Shown here: positions 20,283-28,990 of the stretch, piece by piece
How positions within the stretch are numbered: position 1 is the first letter of the stretch
How the letters are laid out: every line of letters starts with the position of its first letter
Source of the DNA: Janibacter melonis
Lineage (GTDB): Bacteria; Actinomycetota; Actinomycetes; Actinomycetales; Dermatophilaceae
NCBI RefSeq assembly: GCF_020567375.1
Contig: NZ_JAJBZM010000002.1
Location: 712,779 to 776,778 of the forward strand
Direction: 5' to 3'
Length of the DNA stretch: 64,000 nucleotides
Position numbers and translations under genes: made by a program
Notes under the pieces: generated by a model
What the model was told of the DNA's origin: nothing
Seen by the model: the letters and a program-made list of their open reading frames with translations, nothing else
Database searches by the model: none

Positions 20283-21913
20283 TGACCGACCTCCCCTGGC
20301 TGTCGCTGCTCGTGGCGCTGCCCCTCGTCGGGGCCGCGATCACGGCTGCCCTGCCGGCCACCCTCGCCAAGCGCTTCGCGCTCGGCACCTCGCTGCTCAC
20401 GCTCGTCGTGGGCATCGCGGCGGCCTCGCAGTTCGTCATCGGGTCCTCGGAGCAGTTCCAGCTCGCCGAGCAGTACTCGTGGATCCCCCAGCTCGGCGTC
20501 TCGTGGGCCCTCGGGGTCGACGGCATCTCGCTGGCCCTCATCCTCATGGCCCTCGTGCTCGCGCCCGTGTGCATGGTGGCCGCCTGGGACGACGTGCCCG
20601 GCGGGCGCTCGGAGAGCACGTACTTCGCGCTCCTGCTCTCGCTCGTGCCCTTCATGGTCGGCGTCTTCGCCGCCACGGACGTCTTCCTCTTCTACGTCTT
20701 CTTCGAGGCGATGCTCATCCCGGTGTACTTCCTCATCGGGATGTACGGCGGTGAGCGGCGCCAGTACGCGGCCGTGAAGTTCCTCCTGTACTCGCTGGCC
20801 GGCGGGCTCATCATGCTCGTCGCGGTCATCGGCCTGTACGTCGTCGGCCCCGGTGGCACGGACGGCTTCATGATCGAGCGCCTCACCGGTCTCGACATCG
20901 CGCAGGACACGGAGCGCTGGCTCTTCCTCGGCTTCTTCATCGCCTTCGCGATCAAGGCGCCGATGTGGCCGCTGCACACGTGGCTGCCCGACGCCGCAGC
21001 CGAGTCGCGGCCCGCCGTCGCGACCCTGCTCGTCGGCGTGCTCGACAAGGTCGGCACCTACGGGATGATCCGCTTCTGCCTCCAGCTCTTCCCGGAGGCC
21101 AGCCAGTGGGCGACGCCGGTCGTCGTCGTGCTCGCGCTCGTCTCGATCGTCTACGGTGCGATCCTCGCGATCGGCCAGTCCGACATGATGCGCCTCATCG
21201 CCTTCACGTCGGTGAGCCACTTCGGCTTCATCGTCCTGGGCATCTTCGCCTTCACCTCGACGGCCCACGCCGGGTCGAACCTCTACATGATCAACCACGG
21301 CTTCTCGACGGCGGCGCTCTTCCTCGTCGCGGGCATGCTCATCGCCCGCCGGGGCAGCCGTCGCATCGACGCCTACGGCGGCTGGCAGCGGGTGACCCCG
21401 GCCCTGGCCGGCGTCTTCCTCGTCGCCGGTCTGTCCGCGCTGTCGCTGCCGGGCCTGTCGACCTTCGTCTCGGAGTTCCTCGTCATCACCGGCACCTTCC
21501 AGCGCTACCCGGCAGCCGGTGTCGTCGCCTCGCTCGGCCTCGTCCTGTCTGCGCTGTACGTGCTGCTCATGTACAAGCGCGTCATGACCGGCCCCGCGCC
21601 GGTCGTCGTCGAGGGCGCGGTCACGCGTCTCGAGGGCCCGGACACGGGCGGCCAGGACCTGCCCTACGTGCGTGCCGACCTCGACGAAGGGGTGACCCCG
21701 ACCCAGATCGGCCCGGTGCGCGACCTCGGGCTGCGCGAGAAGGTCGTCGTCGCACCGCTGCTCGCCGCCCTCCTCGTCATCGGCTTCTTCCCCAAGCCCG
21801 TGCTCGACGTCCTCGACCCGGCGGTGCAGCGCACGCTGCAGGTCGTCGGGGTCAGCGACCCGGCACACGACGCCCCGGCGGACACCGCCTCGACCCACGG
21901 GAGTGACCACTGA
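20282..21913 (+). CDS. nuoM: NADH-quinone oxidoreductase subunit M
   Basis: A 543-residue antiporter-like proton channel. FYVFFEAMLIPVYFLIG holds the conserved Glu, and KAPMWPLHTWLPDAAAESRP the conserved Lys and His of the central axis. The SVSHFGFIVLGIFAF and NHGFSTAALFLVAG blocks follow. About 13-14 membrane helices are visible. The ATG shares a base with the nuoL stop, and its own stop with the nuoN start. Confidence 0.95.
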   Translation: MTDLPWLSLLVALPLVGAAITAALPATLAKRFALGTSLLTLVVGIAAASQFVIGSSEQFQLAEQYSWIPQLGVSWALGVDGISLALILMALVLAPVCMVAAWDDVPGGRSESTYFALLLSLVPFMVGVFAATDVFLFYVFFEAMLIPVYFLIGMYGGERRQYAAVKFLLYSLAGGLIMLVAVIGLYVVGPGGTDGFMIERLTGLDIAQDTERWLFLGFFIAFAIKAPMWPLHTWLPDAAAESRPAVATLLVGVLDKVGTYGMIRFCLQLFPEASQWATPVVVVLALVSIVYGAILAIGQSDMMRLIAFTSVSHFGFIVLGIFAFTSTAHAGSNLYMINHGFSTAALFLVAGMLIARRGSRRIDAYGGWQRVTPALAGVFLVAGLSALSLPGLSTFVSEFLVITGTFQRYPAAGVVASLGLVLSALYVLLMYKRVMTGPAPVVVEGAVTRLEGPDTGGQDLPYVRADLDEGVTPTQIGPVRDLGLREKVVVAPLLAALLVIGFFPKPVLDVLDPAVQRTLQVVGVSDPAHDAPADTASTHGSDH

Positions 21914-23493
21914 TGCCCGCCGTGCTCACCAGCCTGCCGATGGCAGGCGACTTCGAGATGGCCGACATCGCGTACGCCGCGGTCGCGCCGATGGTCGTCG
22001 TCTTCGCCGGTGCCATCCTCGGGGTGCTCGTCGAGGCCTTCGCGCCCCGGCGGCTGCGCTACCCGCTCCAGCTGGGCATCTCCGTCGTCGCCCTCCTCGG
22101 CGCGCTCGTCGCGCTCGTCGTGCCCTCGGGCGACGACGTCACCGGGGCGACCGTCGACGGCACCCTCGCGATCGACGGGCCGAGCCGCTACCTCATGGGG
22201 GCGCTGCTCGTCCTCGGTCTCGTCGGGCTTCTCGCCATGGCCGAGCGCTTCGGCGGCGACGGCCCGGACGCCTTCACCCCGATGGGCTCGGCGACCCCGG
22301 GCTCGCAGATGGAGAGCGCCGCGGCGCGCGCCGGCTGGGCGACCACCGAGGTCTTCCCGCTGACGCTCTTCTCCCTCGCCGGCATGATGATGTTCACCGC
22401 CGCGAACGACCTGCTGTCGATGTTCATCGCCCTCGAGGTCCTCTCGCTGCCGCTCTACCTCATCACCGGGCTGGGCCGCCGTCGCCGGCTGCTCTCCCAG
22501 GAGGCGGCGCTGAAGTACTTCCTCCTCGGCGCCTTCAGCTCGGCCTTCTTCCTCTTCGGTGCGGGCCTGCTCTACGGCTACGCCGGCTCGGTGCGCCTCA
22601 GCGCCATCGCGCAGGCCGCGAGCACCTCGACCGGTGAGATGGAGGGCCTGCTCCTGCCGGGCGTCGTCTTCCTCCTCGTCGGCCTGCTCTTCAAGGTCGG
22701 CGCCGTGCCCTTCCACTCGTGGACCCCGGACGTCTACCAGGGCGCCCCGACCGCCGTCACGGGCTTCATGGCCGCGTGCACGAAGATCGCCGCCTTCGGC
22801 GCCCTGCTGCGGCTCGTCTACGTCGGTCTCGAGACCACCCGCTGGGAGTGGCACATCGGGGTCGTCGCGATCGCCGCGCTGACGATGGTCGTCGGCGCCG
22901 TGCTTTCGGTCACCCAGACCGACATCAAGCGCCTCCTGGCCTACAGCTCGGTCGCGCACGCGGGCTTCATCCTCGTCGGCGTCCTCGCCTTCGACCAGAC
23001 CGCGATCTCCGGCGTGCTCTTCTACCTCGTCGCCTACGGCGCCTCGACGATCGCCGCCTTCGCCCTCGTGGCCATGGTGCGCGAGCGCGGCGCCGAGGCC
23101 ACCCACCTCTCCCAGTGGGCGGGGCTCGGGCGCAGCCACCCCTTCGTCGCCGCGGCGATGACGCTCATGCTGCTCGCCTTCGCGGGCATCCCGCTGACGT
23201 CGGGCTTCACGGCGAAGGTCGCGGCCTTCGTGCCCGCGGTCCAGCACGGCGGCCTGTCGGGCATCGTGCTCGTCGTCATCGGCGTGCTCGCCAGCGCGGT
23301 CACCGCCTTCGTCTACGTGCGGATCATCGTCCTCATGTACTTCACCGAGCCCGCGGGCGAGGTCACGCTGGCCCAGCCGGCGCTGCTCTCCGTCGTCGCG
23401 ATCGCCGTCGGCGTCGTCCTCACGGTCCTGCTCGGCGTCTTCCCCGGCCCGCTCCTCGACCTCGCGGCGTCCTCGAGCGTCTTCGTCCGGTGA
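21913..23493 (+). CDS. nuoN: NADH-quinone oxidoreductase subunit N
   Basis: A 526-residue antiporter-like subunit, the last of the 14 core subunits. FIALEVLSLPLYLITGLGRR carries the conserved Glu. KVGAVPFHSWTPDVYQGAPT carries the Lys and His. LAYSSVAHAGFILVG and GIPLTSGFTAKVAAF follow. The stop overlaps the GTG start of the polyprenyl synthase gene, tying quinone side-chain synthesis to complex I expression. Confidence 0.95.
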   Translation: MPAVLTSLPMAGDFEMADIAYAAVAPMVVVFAGAILGVLVEAFAPRRLRYPLQLGISVVALLGALVALVVPSGDDVTGATVDGTLAIDGPSRYLMGALLVLGLVGLLAMAERFGGDGPDAFTPMGSATPGSQMESAAARAGWATTEVFPLTLFSLAGMMMFTAANDLLSMFIALEVLSLPLYLITGLGRRRRLLSQEAALKYFLLGAFSSAFFLFGAGLLYGYAGSVRLSAIAQAASTSTGEMEGLLLPGVVFLLVGLLFKVGAVPFHSWTPDVYQGAPTAVTGFMAACTKIAAFGALLRLVYVGLETTRWEWHIGVVAIAALTMVVGAVLSVTQTDIKRLLAYSSVAHAGFILVGVLAFDQTAISGVLFYLVAYGASTIAAFALVAMVRERGAEATHLSQWAGLGRSHPFVAAAMTLMLLAFAGIPLTSGFTAKVAAFVPAVQHGGLSGIVLVVIGVLASAVTAFVYVRIIVLMYFTEPAGEVTLAQPALLSVVAIAVGVVLTVLLGVFPGPLLDLAASSSVFVR

Positions 23494-24503
23494 CCTCGGT
23501 GACGAGCTCGACGCCTGGCATCATCGCGGTCCCCGGGGCCAGCGACGACCTCACCGCACGGCTGCTCGACGGTCTCGAGCGGGTCGAGCGGGTCATCCTC
23601 GAGCGCACGCGCCACGAGGACGACTTCATCAGCGAGGCCAACCTCCACCTCGCGCAGGCGGGGGGCAAGCGCTTCCGCCCGATGCTCACGATGCTCGTCG
23701 CCGAGCTCGGCGACGGCATCACCGACGAGGTCGTCGCCGCGGCGGCGGGGGTCGAGCTGACCCATCTCGCGAGCCTGTACCACGACGACGTCATGGACGA
23801 GGCGGACATGCGGCGCGGGGCGCCGAGCGCCAACGCGAAGTACGACAACTCCACGGCGATCCTCGTCGGCGACCTGCTCTTCGGCAGCGCGTCGGACATC
23901 ATCGCCGACCTCGGCCCGCAGGCCGTGAAGATCCAGGCGCAGACCTTCATCCGGCTGTGCACGGGTCAGATCCGCGACGACCGGCCCTGCCCCGAGGGGG
24001 AGGACCCGCAGGCGTACTACCGCAGCGTGCTCGCCGACAAGACGGGTGTCCTCGTCGCGACGGCGGCCCGCTACGGCGCGATGTTCAGCGGGGCGACCCC
24101 CGAGGTCGTCGCCATGGCCACGGAGTACGGCGAGCGCCTCGGCGTCGCCTTCCAGCTCGCCGACGACCTCATCGACGTCGCGTCGCTCTCGGGCGAGAGC
24201 GGCAAGACGCCGGGCACCGACCTGCGCGAGGGCAAGCGCACCCTCCCGGTGCTCCACGCGCTCGCGTCGGACGACCCGGCCGACGCCGAGCTGCAGCGCC
24301 TCCTGCTCTCCGAACTCGACGACGACGCCGACCTCGCCCGCGCCCTGGAGCTGCTGCGCGCCCACCGCGCGATGGACCTGGCCCGCGAGGAGACCCTCGC
24401 GGTCGGTCGCGGTGCGAGCGAGGTGCTCGCCCCGCTGCCGGACAGCGACGCGAAGGCTGCGCTCCTCGCGCTCGCCGAGAGCGTCGTCACCCGCGCCGGC
24501 TGA
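23490..24503 (+). CDS. Trans-polyprenyl diphosphate synthase (menaquinone side chain)
   Basis: A 337-residue class I prenyltransferase. The first Asp-rich motif is LYHDDVMDEADMRRG (about residue 93), the second QLADDLIDVASLSGESGKT (about residue 223), with GKRFRPML near residue 57. The enzyme condenses isopentenyl diphosphate into an all-trans chain. The residues before the first motif lack the bulky pair typical of short-chain enzymes (A-S-L-Y here), so a long product of heptaprenyl to decaprenyl size is likely. The GTG at 23490 overlaps the nuoN stop; GTG 23499 is an alternative. The 3' end overlaps the convergent rarD-like gene by 17 bases. Confidence 0.9.
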   Translation: MTSVTSSTPGIIAVPGASDDLTARLLDGLERVERVILERTRHEDDFISEANLHLAQAGGKRFRPMLTMLVAELGDGITDEVVAAAAGVELTHLASLYHDDVMDEADMRRGAPSANAKYDNSTAILVGDLLFGSASDIIADLGPQAVKIQAQTFIRLCTGQIRDDRPCPEGEDPQAYYRSVLADKTGVLVATAARYGAMFSGATPEVVAMATEYGERLGVAFQLADDLIDVASLSGESGKTPGTDLREGKRTLPVLHALASDDPADAELQRLLLSELDDDADLARALELLRAHRAMDLAREETLAVGRGASEVLAPLPDSDAKAALLALAESVVTRAG

Positions 24504-25416
24504 CCCGGCTGCGCCTCGCGGCGAGCACCGAGTCGACCGACAGGACGACGAGGGCGACCCAGACGATCCCGAAGCCGACCCACCGGCTGCTCGGCATGTG
24601 CTCGCCGAGCAGCGCCAGCCCGATGACGAGCTGGGCGACAGGGGTGATGAACTGGATGAGCCCGATCGTCACGAGCGGGATCCGCCGGGCCGACTCCGCG
24701 AAGAGGACGAGCGGCACGGCGGTGACGACGCCGGACAGGACGAGCAGGGCCGGGTGGAGCGGCGCGTCGAGGGTGAAGGTCGAGACCCCCGTCAGCCCGA
24801 GCCACAGCAGCACGCCCGCGGCCAGCGGCGCGAGGGCCACGGTCTCGGCGCTCAACGACTGCAGGGCGGGCAGCGAGGCGCCGAGCCGCTTCTTGATGAG
24901 GCCGTAGGTGGCGAAGGACGCCGCGAGGACGAGCGAGATCCACGGCACCGTGCCGGCGACGACGGCGAGGTAGATCCCCGCGCTGGCGCCGATGGCCACG
25001 GCGACCCACTGGAGCGGCCGCAGCGTCTCGCGCAGCACGAGGACACCGAGCGCGATGGTGACGATGGGGTTGAGGAAGTAGCCCAGCGCCGCCTCGTGGG
25101 TGCGGCCCTGGGTCACCGCGTAGACGTACACCCCCCAGTTGACGGCGATGACGTAGGCGGCGAGCGCGACGGCGAGCGCGAGCCGTGGGCGGCTGCGCAG
25201 CAGCCGCGCCAGCCCGACGAGCTCGCCGCGCACGAGCAGGACCCCGAGGCACACGACGAGGGTCCACACGATGCGGTGGGCGAGGATCTCCCACGCGCCC
25301 GAGGGCTCGAGCGCGTGGAAGTACAGCGGGAAGAGCCCCCAGATGAGGTAGGCCGACCAGGCGGCCAGCAGACCGAGTCGGTGCGATCGCTGCTGGTCGG
25401 GGGAGGGTGGCGTCAC
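24487..25416 (-). CDS. rarD: RarD-like EamA-family permease
   Basis: A 309-residue protein of two repeated EamA halves and about ten membrane helices. AYLIWGLFPLYFHAL near the N-terminus, NWGVYVYAVTQGRTHEAALGYFLNPI (in part) and FITPVAQLVIGL match the RarD/YojE branch. Its members are predicted metabolite exporters; the substrate is unknown (the chloramphenicol-sensitivity name is historical). The GTG start at 25416 is backed by TATCCT exactly 6 bases upstream. The gene converges on the polyprenyl synthase gene. Confidence 0.85.
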   Translation of the reverse strand: MTPPSPDQQRSHRLGLLAAWSAYLIWGLFPLYFHALEPSGAWEILAHRIVWTLVVCLGVLLVRGELVGLARLLRSRPRLALAVALAAYVIAVNWGVYVYAVTQGRTHEAALGYFLNPIVTIALGVLVLRETLRPLQWVAVAIGASAGIYLAVVAGTVPWISLVLAASFATYGLIKKRLGASLPALQSLSAETVALAPLAAGVLLWLGLTGVSTFTLDAPLHPALLVLSGVVTAVPLVLFAESARRIPLVTIGLIQFITPVAQLVIGLALLGEHMPSSRWVGFGIVWVALVVLSVDSVLAARRSRVSRRG

Positions 25417-25422
25417 GACGTG

Positions 25423-25428
25423 AGGATA
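25423..25428 (-). promoter_or_regulatory. -10 element, leaderless rarD-like gene
   Basis: TATCCT on the minus strand, 6 bases from the GTG start codon. It lies between the start and the terminator hairpin of the upstream gene. Confidence 0.5.
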
Positions 25429-25436
25429 CGACCGCA

Positions 25437-25483
25437 CACGAAGGGGGACCGACCCGCCTGGTGCGGGTCGGTCCCCCTTCGTG
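25437..25483 (-). terminator. Perfect 21-bp-stem terminator after the PhoX-like gene
   Basis: The arms 25437-25457 and 25463-25483 are perfectly complementary over 21 bases around the loop CTGGT. The outer part of each arm is the CGAAGGGGG/CCCCCTTCG pair. It starts 11 bases past the stop of the minus-strand PhoX-like gene. It also separates that gene from the leaderless promoter of the next gene. Confidence 0.9.
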
Positions 25484-25493
25484 GTGGTCAGGC

Positions 25494-27569
25494 TCAGCGC
25501 TTGGGGTGCCCGTGGCCCTCGCCGTGCTGCGGGCCCTTGCCGCGGTTCTTCGGCCACACCATGATCACCGCGGGGCGCGGCTGCGTGTTGCCCCGGTAGG
25601 GGAAGGTCGAGAGCACGTTCGTCGTGCTCGCGCCGGTGTCCTCGCCCGGGTGCTGCACGGCAGCGAAGACCACCCGGTCGTCCCACTGGATGAGGGGGCC
25701 GCAGCACTCGGAGTACGCGGGCACCGAGAGCAGCTGCTGGAGGTGACCGGCCTCGCGGCCCTCGAGCGGGTAGAGGTACATCCCGTCGCAGTGGCCGAGC
25801 GCGTTGCCGTCGGTGGAGATCCACAGGTTCCCGTCGCCGTCGAAGGCGAGGTTGTCCGGGCACGAGATCGGGCTGACCTCGCTCTTGTCGTAGCCCAGGA
25901 AGTACGTCTGCGGGTCCTGCGGGTCGCCGCACACGAGCACGAGCCGCCACGCGAAGCGGGTGCCCGTGTGGTCGCCGCGCCGCTCGGTGATCTCGAGGAC
26001 CTGGCCGTGCTTGTTGCTCGGGCGGGGGTTGGGGCCGTCGACCTCGGCGGCCGTGCGGCGGCTGTTGTTCGTCAGCGCGGCGTAGATCTTGCCGGTGACG
26101 AGGTTGGGCTCGACGTCCTCGGGGCGGTCCATCTTCGTCGCGCCGACGGCGTCGGCCGCGAGGCGCGTGTAGACGAGGACCTCCTCGTGGGTGAAGCCGG
26201 GGACGGCGGAGCGCCCGCCCTGGGTGAGCGGGACCCAGCGGCCCTGGCCGTCGTGGGTGCCGTCGGCCTCGCCGTCGAAGGTCGCGACGTAGAGGTCGCC
26301 CTCGTGGAGCAGGGTCGCGTTGTGGCGGCGGTCGCCCTTGCGGTAGCGCTTCGCGCTGACGAACTTGTACATGTAGTCGTAGCGCTCGTCGTCACCCATG
26401 TACGCGACGACGTGGCCGCTGTCGCTGATGATGACGTTGGCGCCCTCGTGCTTCATCCGGCCGAGCGCGGTGAGCTTCTTCGGCGTCGAGGTGGGGTCGA
26501 GCGGGTCGACCTCGATGATCCACCCGAAGCGGTTGGCCTCCTGCGGCTCTCGGGTGAGGTCGAAGCGGGGCTCGACGCGGTCCCACGCGTGCTGGGCGGT
26601 GCTGCCGGACGCGAGGCCGTAGCGCGTGAGCGCCTGGCCGGCGCGGTCGGAGCCGGCGCTCGCGGGCTGGGTGAAGTAGCCGTTGAAGTTCTCCTCGCCC
26701 GACAGGACGGTGTCCCACGGGGTCGTGCCGCCGGCGCAGTTGCCGAAGGTGCCGAGCGCGCGGACGCCCCGGGGGTCGGCGGAGGTGCGCACGAGCTCGC
26801 TGCCCCGGACTGGGCCGACGATGTCGAAGGGGGTGACCGCGGTGATCCGGCGGTTGAGCGGAGCGGCCTTGCGGTAGGTCCAGCGCGAGTGCTTGTCGCG
26901 GCGGCGCATCTCGACCACGGACATGCCGTGGGCCATCATCGTGATCCGCACCTGGTCGTCGGTGAGCGAGGACGCGCCCGCGTACCCGGCGAACATCAGC
27001 TCGTTGTTCGTGTACTCGTTGTTCGCGACGAGCACGGCCTCCTTGCCGTTGCGGTTCGTCGGGATGACCCCCACGTAGTCGCAGTTGTAGCCGAACTGGC
27101 CGGCCTGGGCGGCGGAGGTCTGGCGGTCGAAGTCGAAGGCCGGCGCGCCGGGGAGGATCGGGTCGCCCCACGCGATGATCGGCGCCCACTGGAAGCCCTT
27201 GGGGACGACGACCTCGTCGGTGCCCGCGGGGACGGGGTCGATGCCCTCGAAGCCGAAGGGGGAGGTCGGGCGGGGGAGGTGCGGACGCCCCTTCGTCCCG
27301 GGCCCGGGGGCCGCGGCGGCGGGCTGGGCCCCCGCGACGCCGGCGAGACCGACGAGGGTCGCGGCGGTGGCGCTCAGCGCGCCGGCGCGCAGCACGGAGC
27401 GGCGCGAGGAGGCGACGACGTCGCCGAAGTAGGCGTTCTCGCTCGTGTTCGGGACCGGCTGCGAGCACGCGTCGGCGCACTTCCACGTGCAGGTCATCGG
27501 GGAGCGGCTGCCGTCGCGGTGGGCGACGGCGAGGGGGAGCTGGGTGCGCGGTCCGGCGTGCGGGCTCAT
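25494..27569 (-). CDS. PhoX-family (DUF839) secreted protein, Tat-exported
   Basis: A 691-residue protein of the PhoX/DUF839 beta-propeller family, which includes calcium/iron-dependent alkaline phosphatases. A twin-arginine signal SRRSVLR (residues 55-61) and hydrophobic stretch to about residue 80 lie unusually far from the start, after a Cys-containing segment (Cys27, 31 and 35, PVPNTSENAYF). That pre-signal segment is seen in many actinobacterial homologues. Blocks such as VLSGEENFNGYF, GRMKHEGANVI and DNLAFDGDGNLWISTDG fit the family. The start is ATG at 27569. Role in phosphate scavenging is family knowledge, and no PHO-box was recognised. Confidence 0.85.
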   Translation of the reverse strand: MSPHAGPRTQLPLAVAHRDGSRSPMTCTWKCADACSQPVPNTSENAYFGDVVASSRRSVLRAGALSATAATLVGLAGVAGAQPAAAAPGPGTKGRPHLPRPTSPFGFEGIDPVPAGTDEVVVPKGFQWAPIIAWGDPILPGAPAFDFDRQTSAAQAGQFGYNCDYVGVIPTNRNGKEAVLVANNEYTNNELMFAGYAGASSLTDDQVRITMMAHGMSVVEMRRRDKHSRWTYRKAAPLNRRITAVTPFDIVGPVRGSELVRTSADPRGVRALGTFGNCAGGTTPWDTVLSGEENFNGYFTQPASAGSDRAGQALTRYGLASGSTAQHAWDRVEPRFDLTREPQEANRFGWIIEVDPLDPTSTPKKLTALGRMKHEGANVIISDSGHVVAYMGDDERYDYMYKFVSAKRYRKGDRRHNATLLHEGDLYVATFDGEADGTHDGQGRWVPLTQGGRSAVPGFTHEEVLVYTRLAADAVGATKMDRPEDVEPNLVTGKIYAALTNNSRRTAAEVDGPNPRPSNKHGQVLEITERRGDHTGTRFAWRLVLVCGDPQDPQTYFLGYDKSEVSPISCPDNLAFDGDGNLWISTDGNALGHCDGMYLYPLEGREAGHLQQLLSVPAYSECCGPLIQWDDRVVFAAVQHPGEDTGASTTNVLSTFPYRGNTQPRPAVIMVWPKNRGKGPQHGEGHGHPKR

Positions 27570-27661
27570 GGCTGTCCTAGGTCTCGACGAGGGGTGCTCT
27601 CGCAACCTAGGGACGGCTCGCGCACACGGGGTGTCGGCCGGGTGAGCAGGAGGCAAACGTC

Positions 27662-27833
27662 GGGGGGCCCCCCCCCCGCGGGGCGGGGGGGGGGGGCCGG
27701 GGGGGGGGGGGGGGGGCGGGGGGGGGGGCCCCCGCCCCCCCCCCGGGGCCCCGCCCCCGCCGCGGCCCCCCCCCCCCCCCCGCCCCCCCCCCCCCCCCCC
27801 CCCCGGGGGGCCCCCCCCCCCCCCGGGGGGGCG
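27662..27833. other. Pure G/C tract, probable sequencing or assembly artefact
   Basis: About 170 bases made only of G and C, mostly homopolymer runs of 5 to 19. Neighbouring sequence has normal composition. The tract lies between two minus-strand genes, after the last base of one and in the upstream region of the other, where a G/C-rich hairpin would be expected. Reading frames through it are poly-Gly/Pro and meaningless. Confidence 0.85.
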
Positions 27834-27886
27834 CCCGCCGCTTCGAGGTGCTGCATGCAGCAGCTTGTTCGGGGGCGAAGGGGGAG

Positions 27887-28789
27887 TCAGCCCGCGTGGT
27901 CGAAGCCGGCCCGCTCGGCGGAGCGGTCGTCGAGGAACCACACGTGCGGGTCGGCCCCGTCGTAGCCCTCCTCGCCGGGGACGAGGTAGGTGCGGGTGTC
28001 CTCCCACGCCTTGACGGTGTGGTCGAGGGGGACGGCGCCGTCGTCGAGGGGCGCGGCCGAGCCGACGCCGTAGCCGCCGTCACGGATCTCCTCGACGGAG
28101 GAGACGCGCCGTCCGTCGACCCCGCGCTCCTGCTCGCCGTGCTGGGTGTCCTCGTGCTGGGTGCCGTCGTGCGGGGTGTCGTCGTGCTGCGCGCTGCCCT
28201 GGGCCTCGGTGCCGGGGTCGTCGGAGCTGTCCTCGCCCGAGGTCACGTCGTCCTCGGTGAGCTTGCCCGTCTCGGCCGTCCAGTCACCGGCCTGACGGAA
28301 CTCCTCGCCGGCCGCCACGTCGTGGTCGTCGGGGTCGTGCTCGGCGGCGAAGGCCTCCTCGCGAGCCCGGCGCTCCTCGTCGCTCTCGACCCGCGGGTCG
28401 TCATCCGCGTCGTCATCCGCGTCGTCGTCTCCCGAGGCGCGTGAGGTCGGGGGAGCGGCCGCCCCCTCGGGCCCGCTCGCCGCCTCCGCCTCGGCGTCAC
28501 CGGCGCCCGACGCGGTCGCCGCCTCGTCGTCGGCACCGCGCTCGTCGACACCGCGCTCGTCGACACCGGCCCCGTCGCCAGCGGGCTCGTCGGCGCCCTC
28601 GTCCTCGCCCCCGCCGTGCCGGGGCTCGTGGTCGCGCTGCTCGTCCTCGATCTGCTGCAGCCGCTCCTCGACCTGCTCCTGCGGGTCCACCGGGCCGTCG
28701 TCGTCGGTGCGCACCCCCGCATCGAGGGCCGGGTCTGCGGGTGCGGGGGTACTGCCGGTGCTCTGCTCTCGTGCGTCCTGCTCGCTCAT
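27887..28789 (-). CDS. Acidic low-complexity protein with conserved C-terminal segment
   Basis: A 300-residue, very acidic protein not assigned to a named family. Residues 1-220 are rich in Asp, Glu, Ala, Gly and His, contain short tandem repeats (VDERG, DDADDDADDD, QHxDT) and are probably disordered. The last 70 residues look folded: EEIRDGGYGVGSAAPLDDGA, then DTRTYLVPGEEGYDGADPH (in part), WFLDDRSAERAGF. The tail resembles short actinobacterial domains with a VPG...Y....P..WF...AERAGF pattern (sunset-like), a tentative comparison. ATG 28789 is preceded by GGAGG at good distance. No signal peptide or membrane segment. Confidence 0.7.
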   Translation of the reverse strand: MSEQDAREQSTGSTPAPADPALDAGVRTDDDGPVDPQEQVEERLQQIEDEQRDHEPRHGGGEDEGADEPAGDGAGVDERGVDERGADDEAATASGAGDAEAEAASGPEGAAAPPTSRASGDDDADDDADDDPRVESDEERRAREEAFAAEHDPDDHDVAAGEEFRQAGDWTAETGKLTEDDVTSGEDSSDDPGTEAQGSAQHDDTPHDGTQHEDTQHGEQERGVDGRRVSSVEEIRDGGYGVGSAAPLDDGAVPLDHTVKAWEDTRTYLVPGEEGYDGADPHVWFLDDRSAERAGFDHAG

Positions 28790-28990
28790 CGTCGCCTCCA
28801 CGGGCGGGTCGGGCTTGGAAGGGATGTCCACGCTATCGACGTCGGTGCGGCCCGGGCGGGCGAGCGGCCCCCCTTCGTCCCCCGTCCTCCCACCCGGGGC
28901 GGACCCCGATCTCATCCGGTGGTGGGATCCGCCCGCGGCGCGGGTGCAGCACGGTGGAGGGACACGCAGACGACAGCAGGGAGAGAGACG

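Noticed and set aside
27566-28083. Frames running through the G/C tract (poly-Gly/Pro proteins)
   Set aside because: They are made by homopolymer runs in a probable artefact and join unrelated flanking frames.
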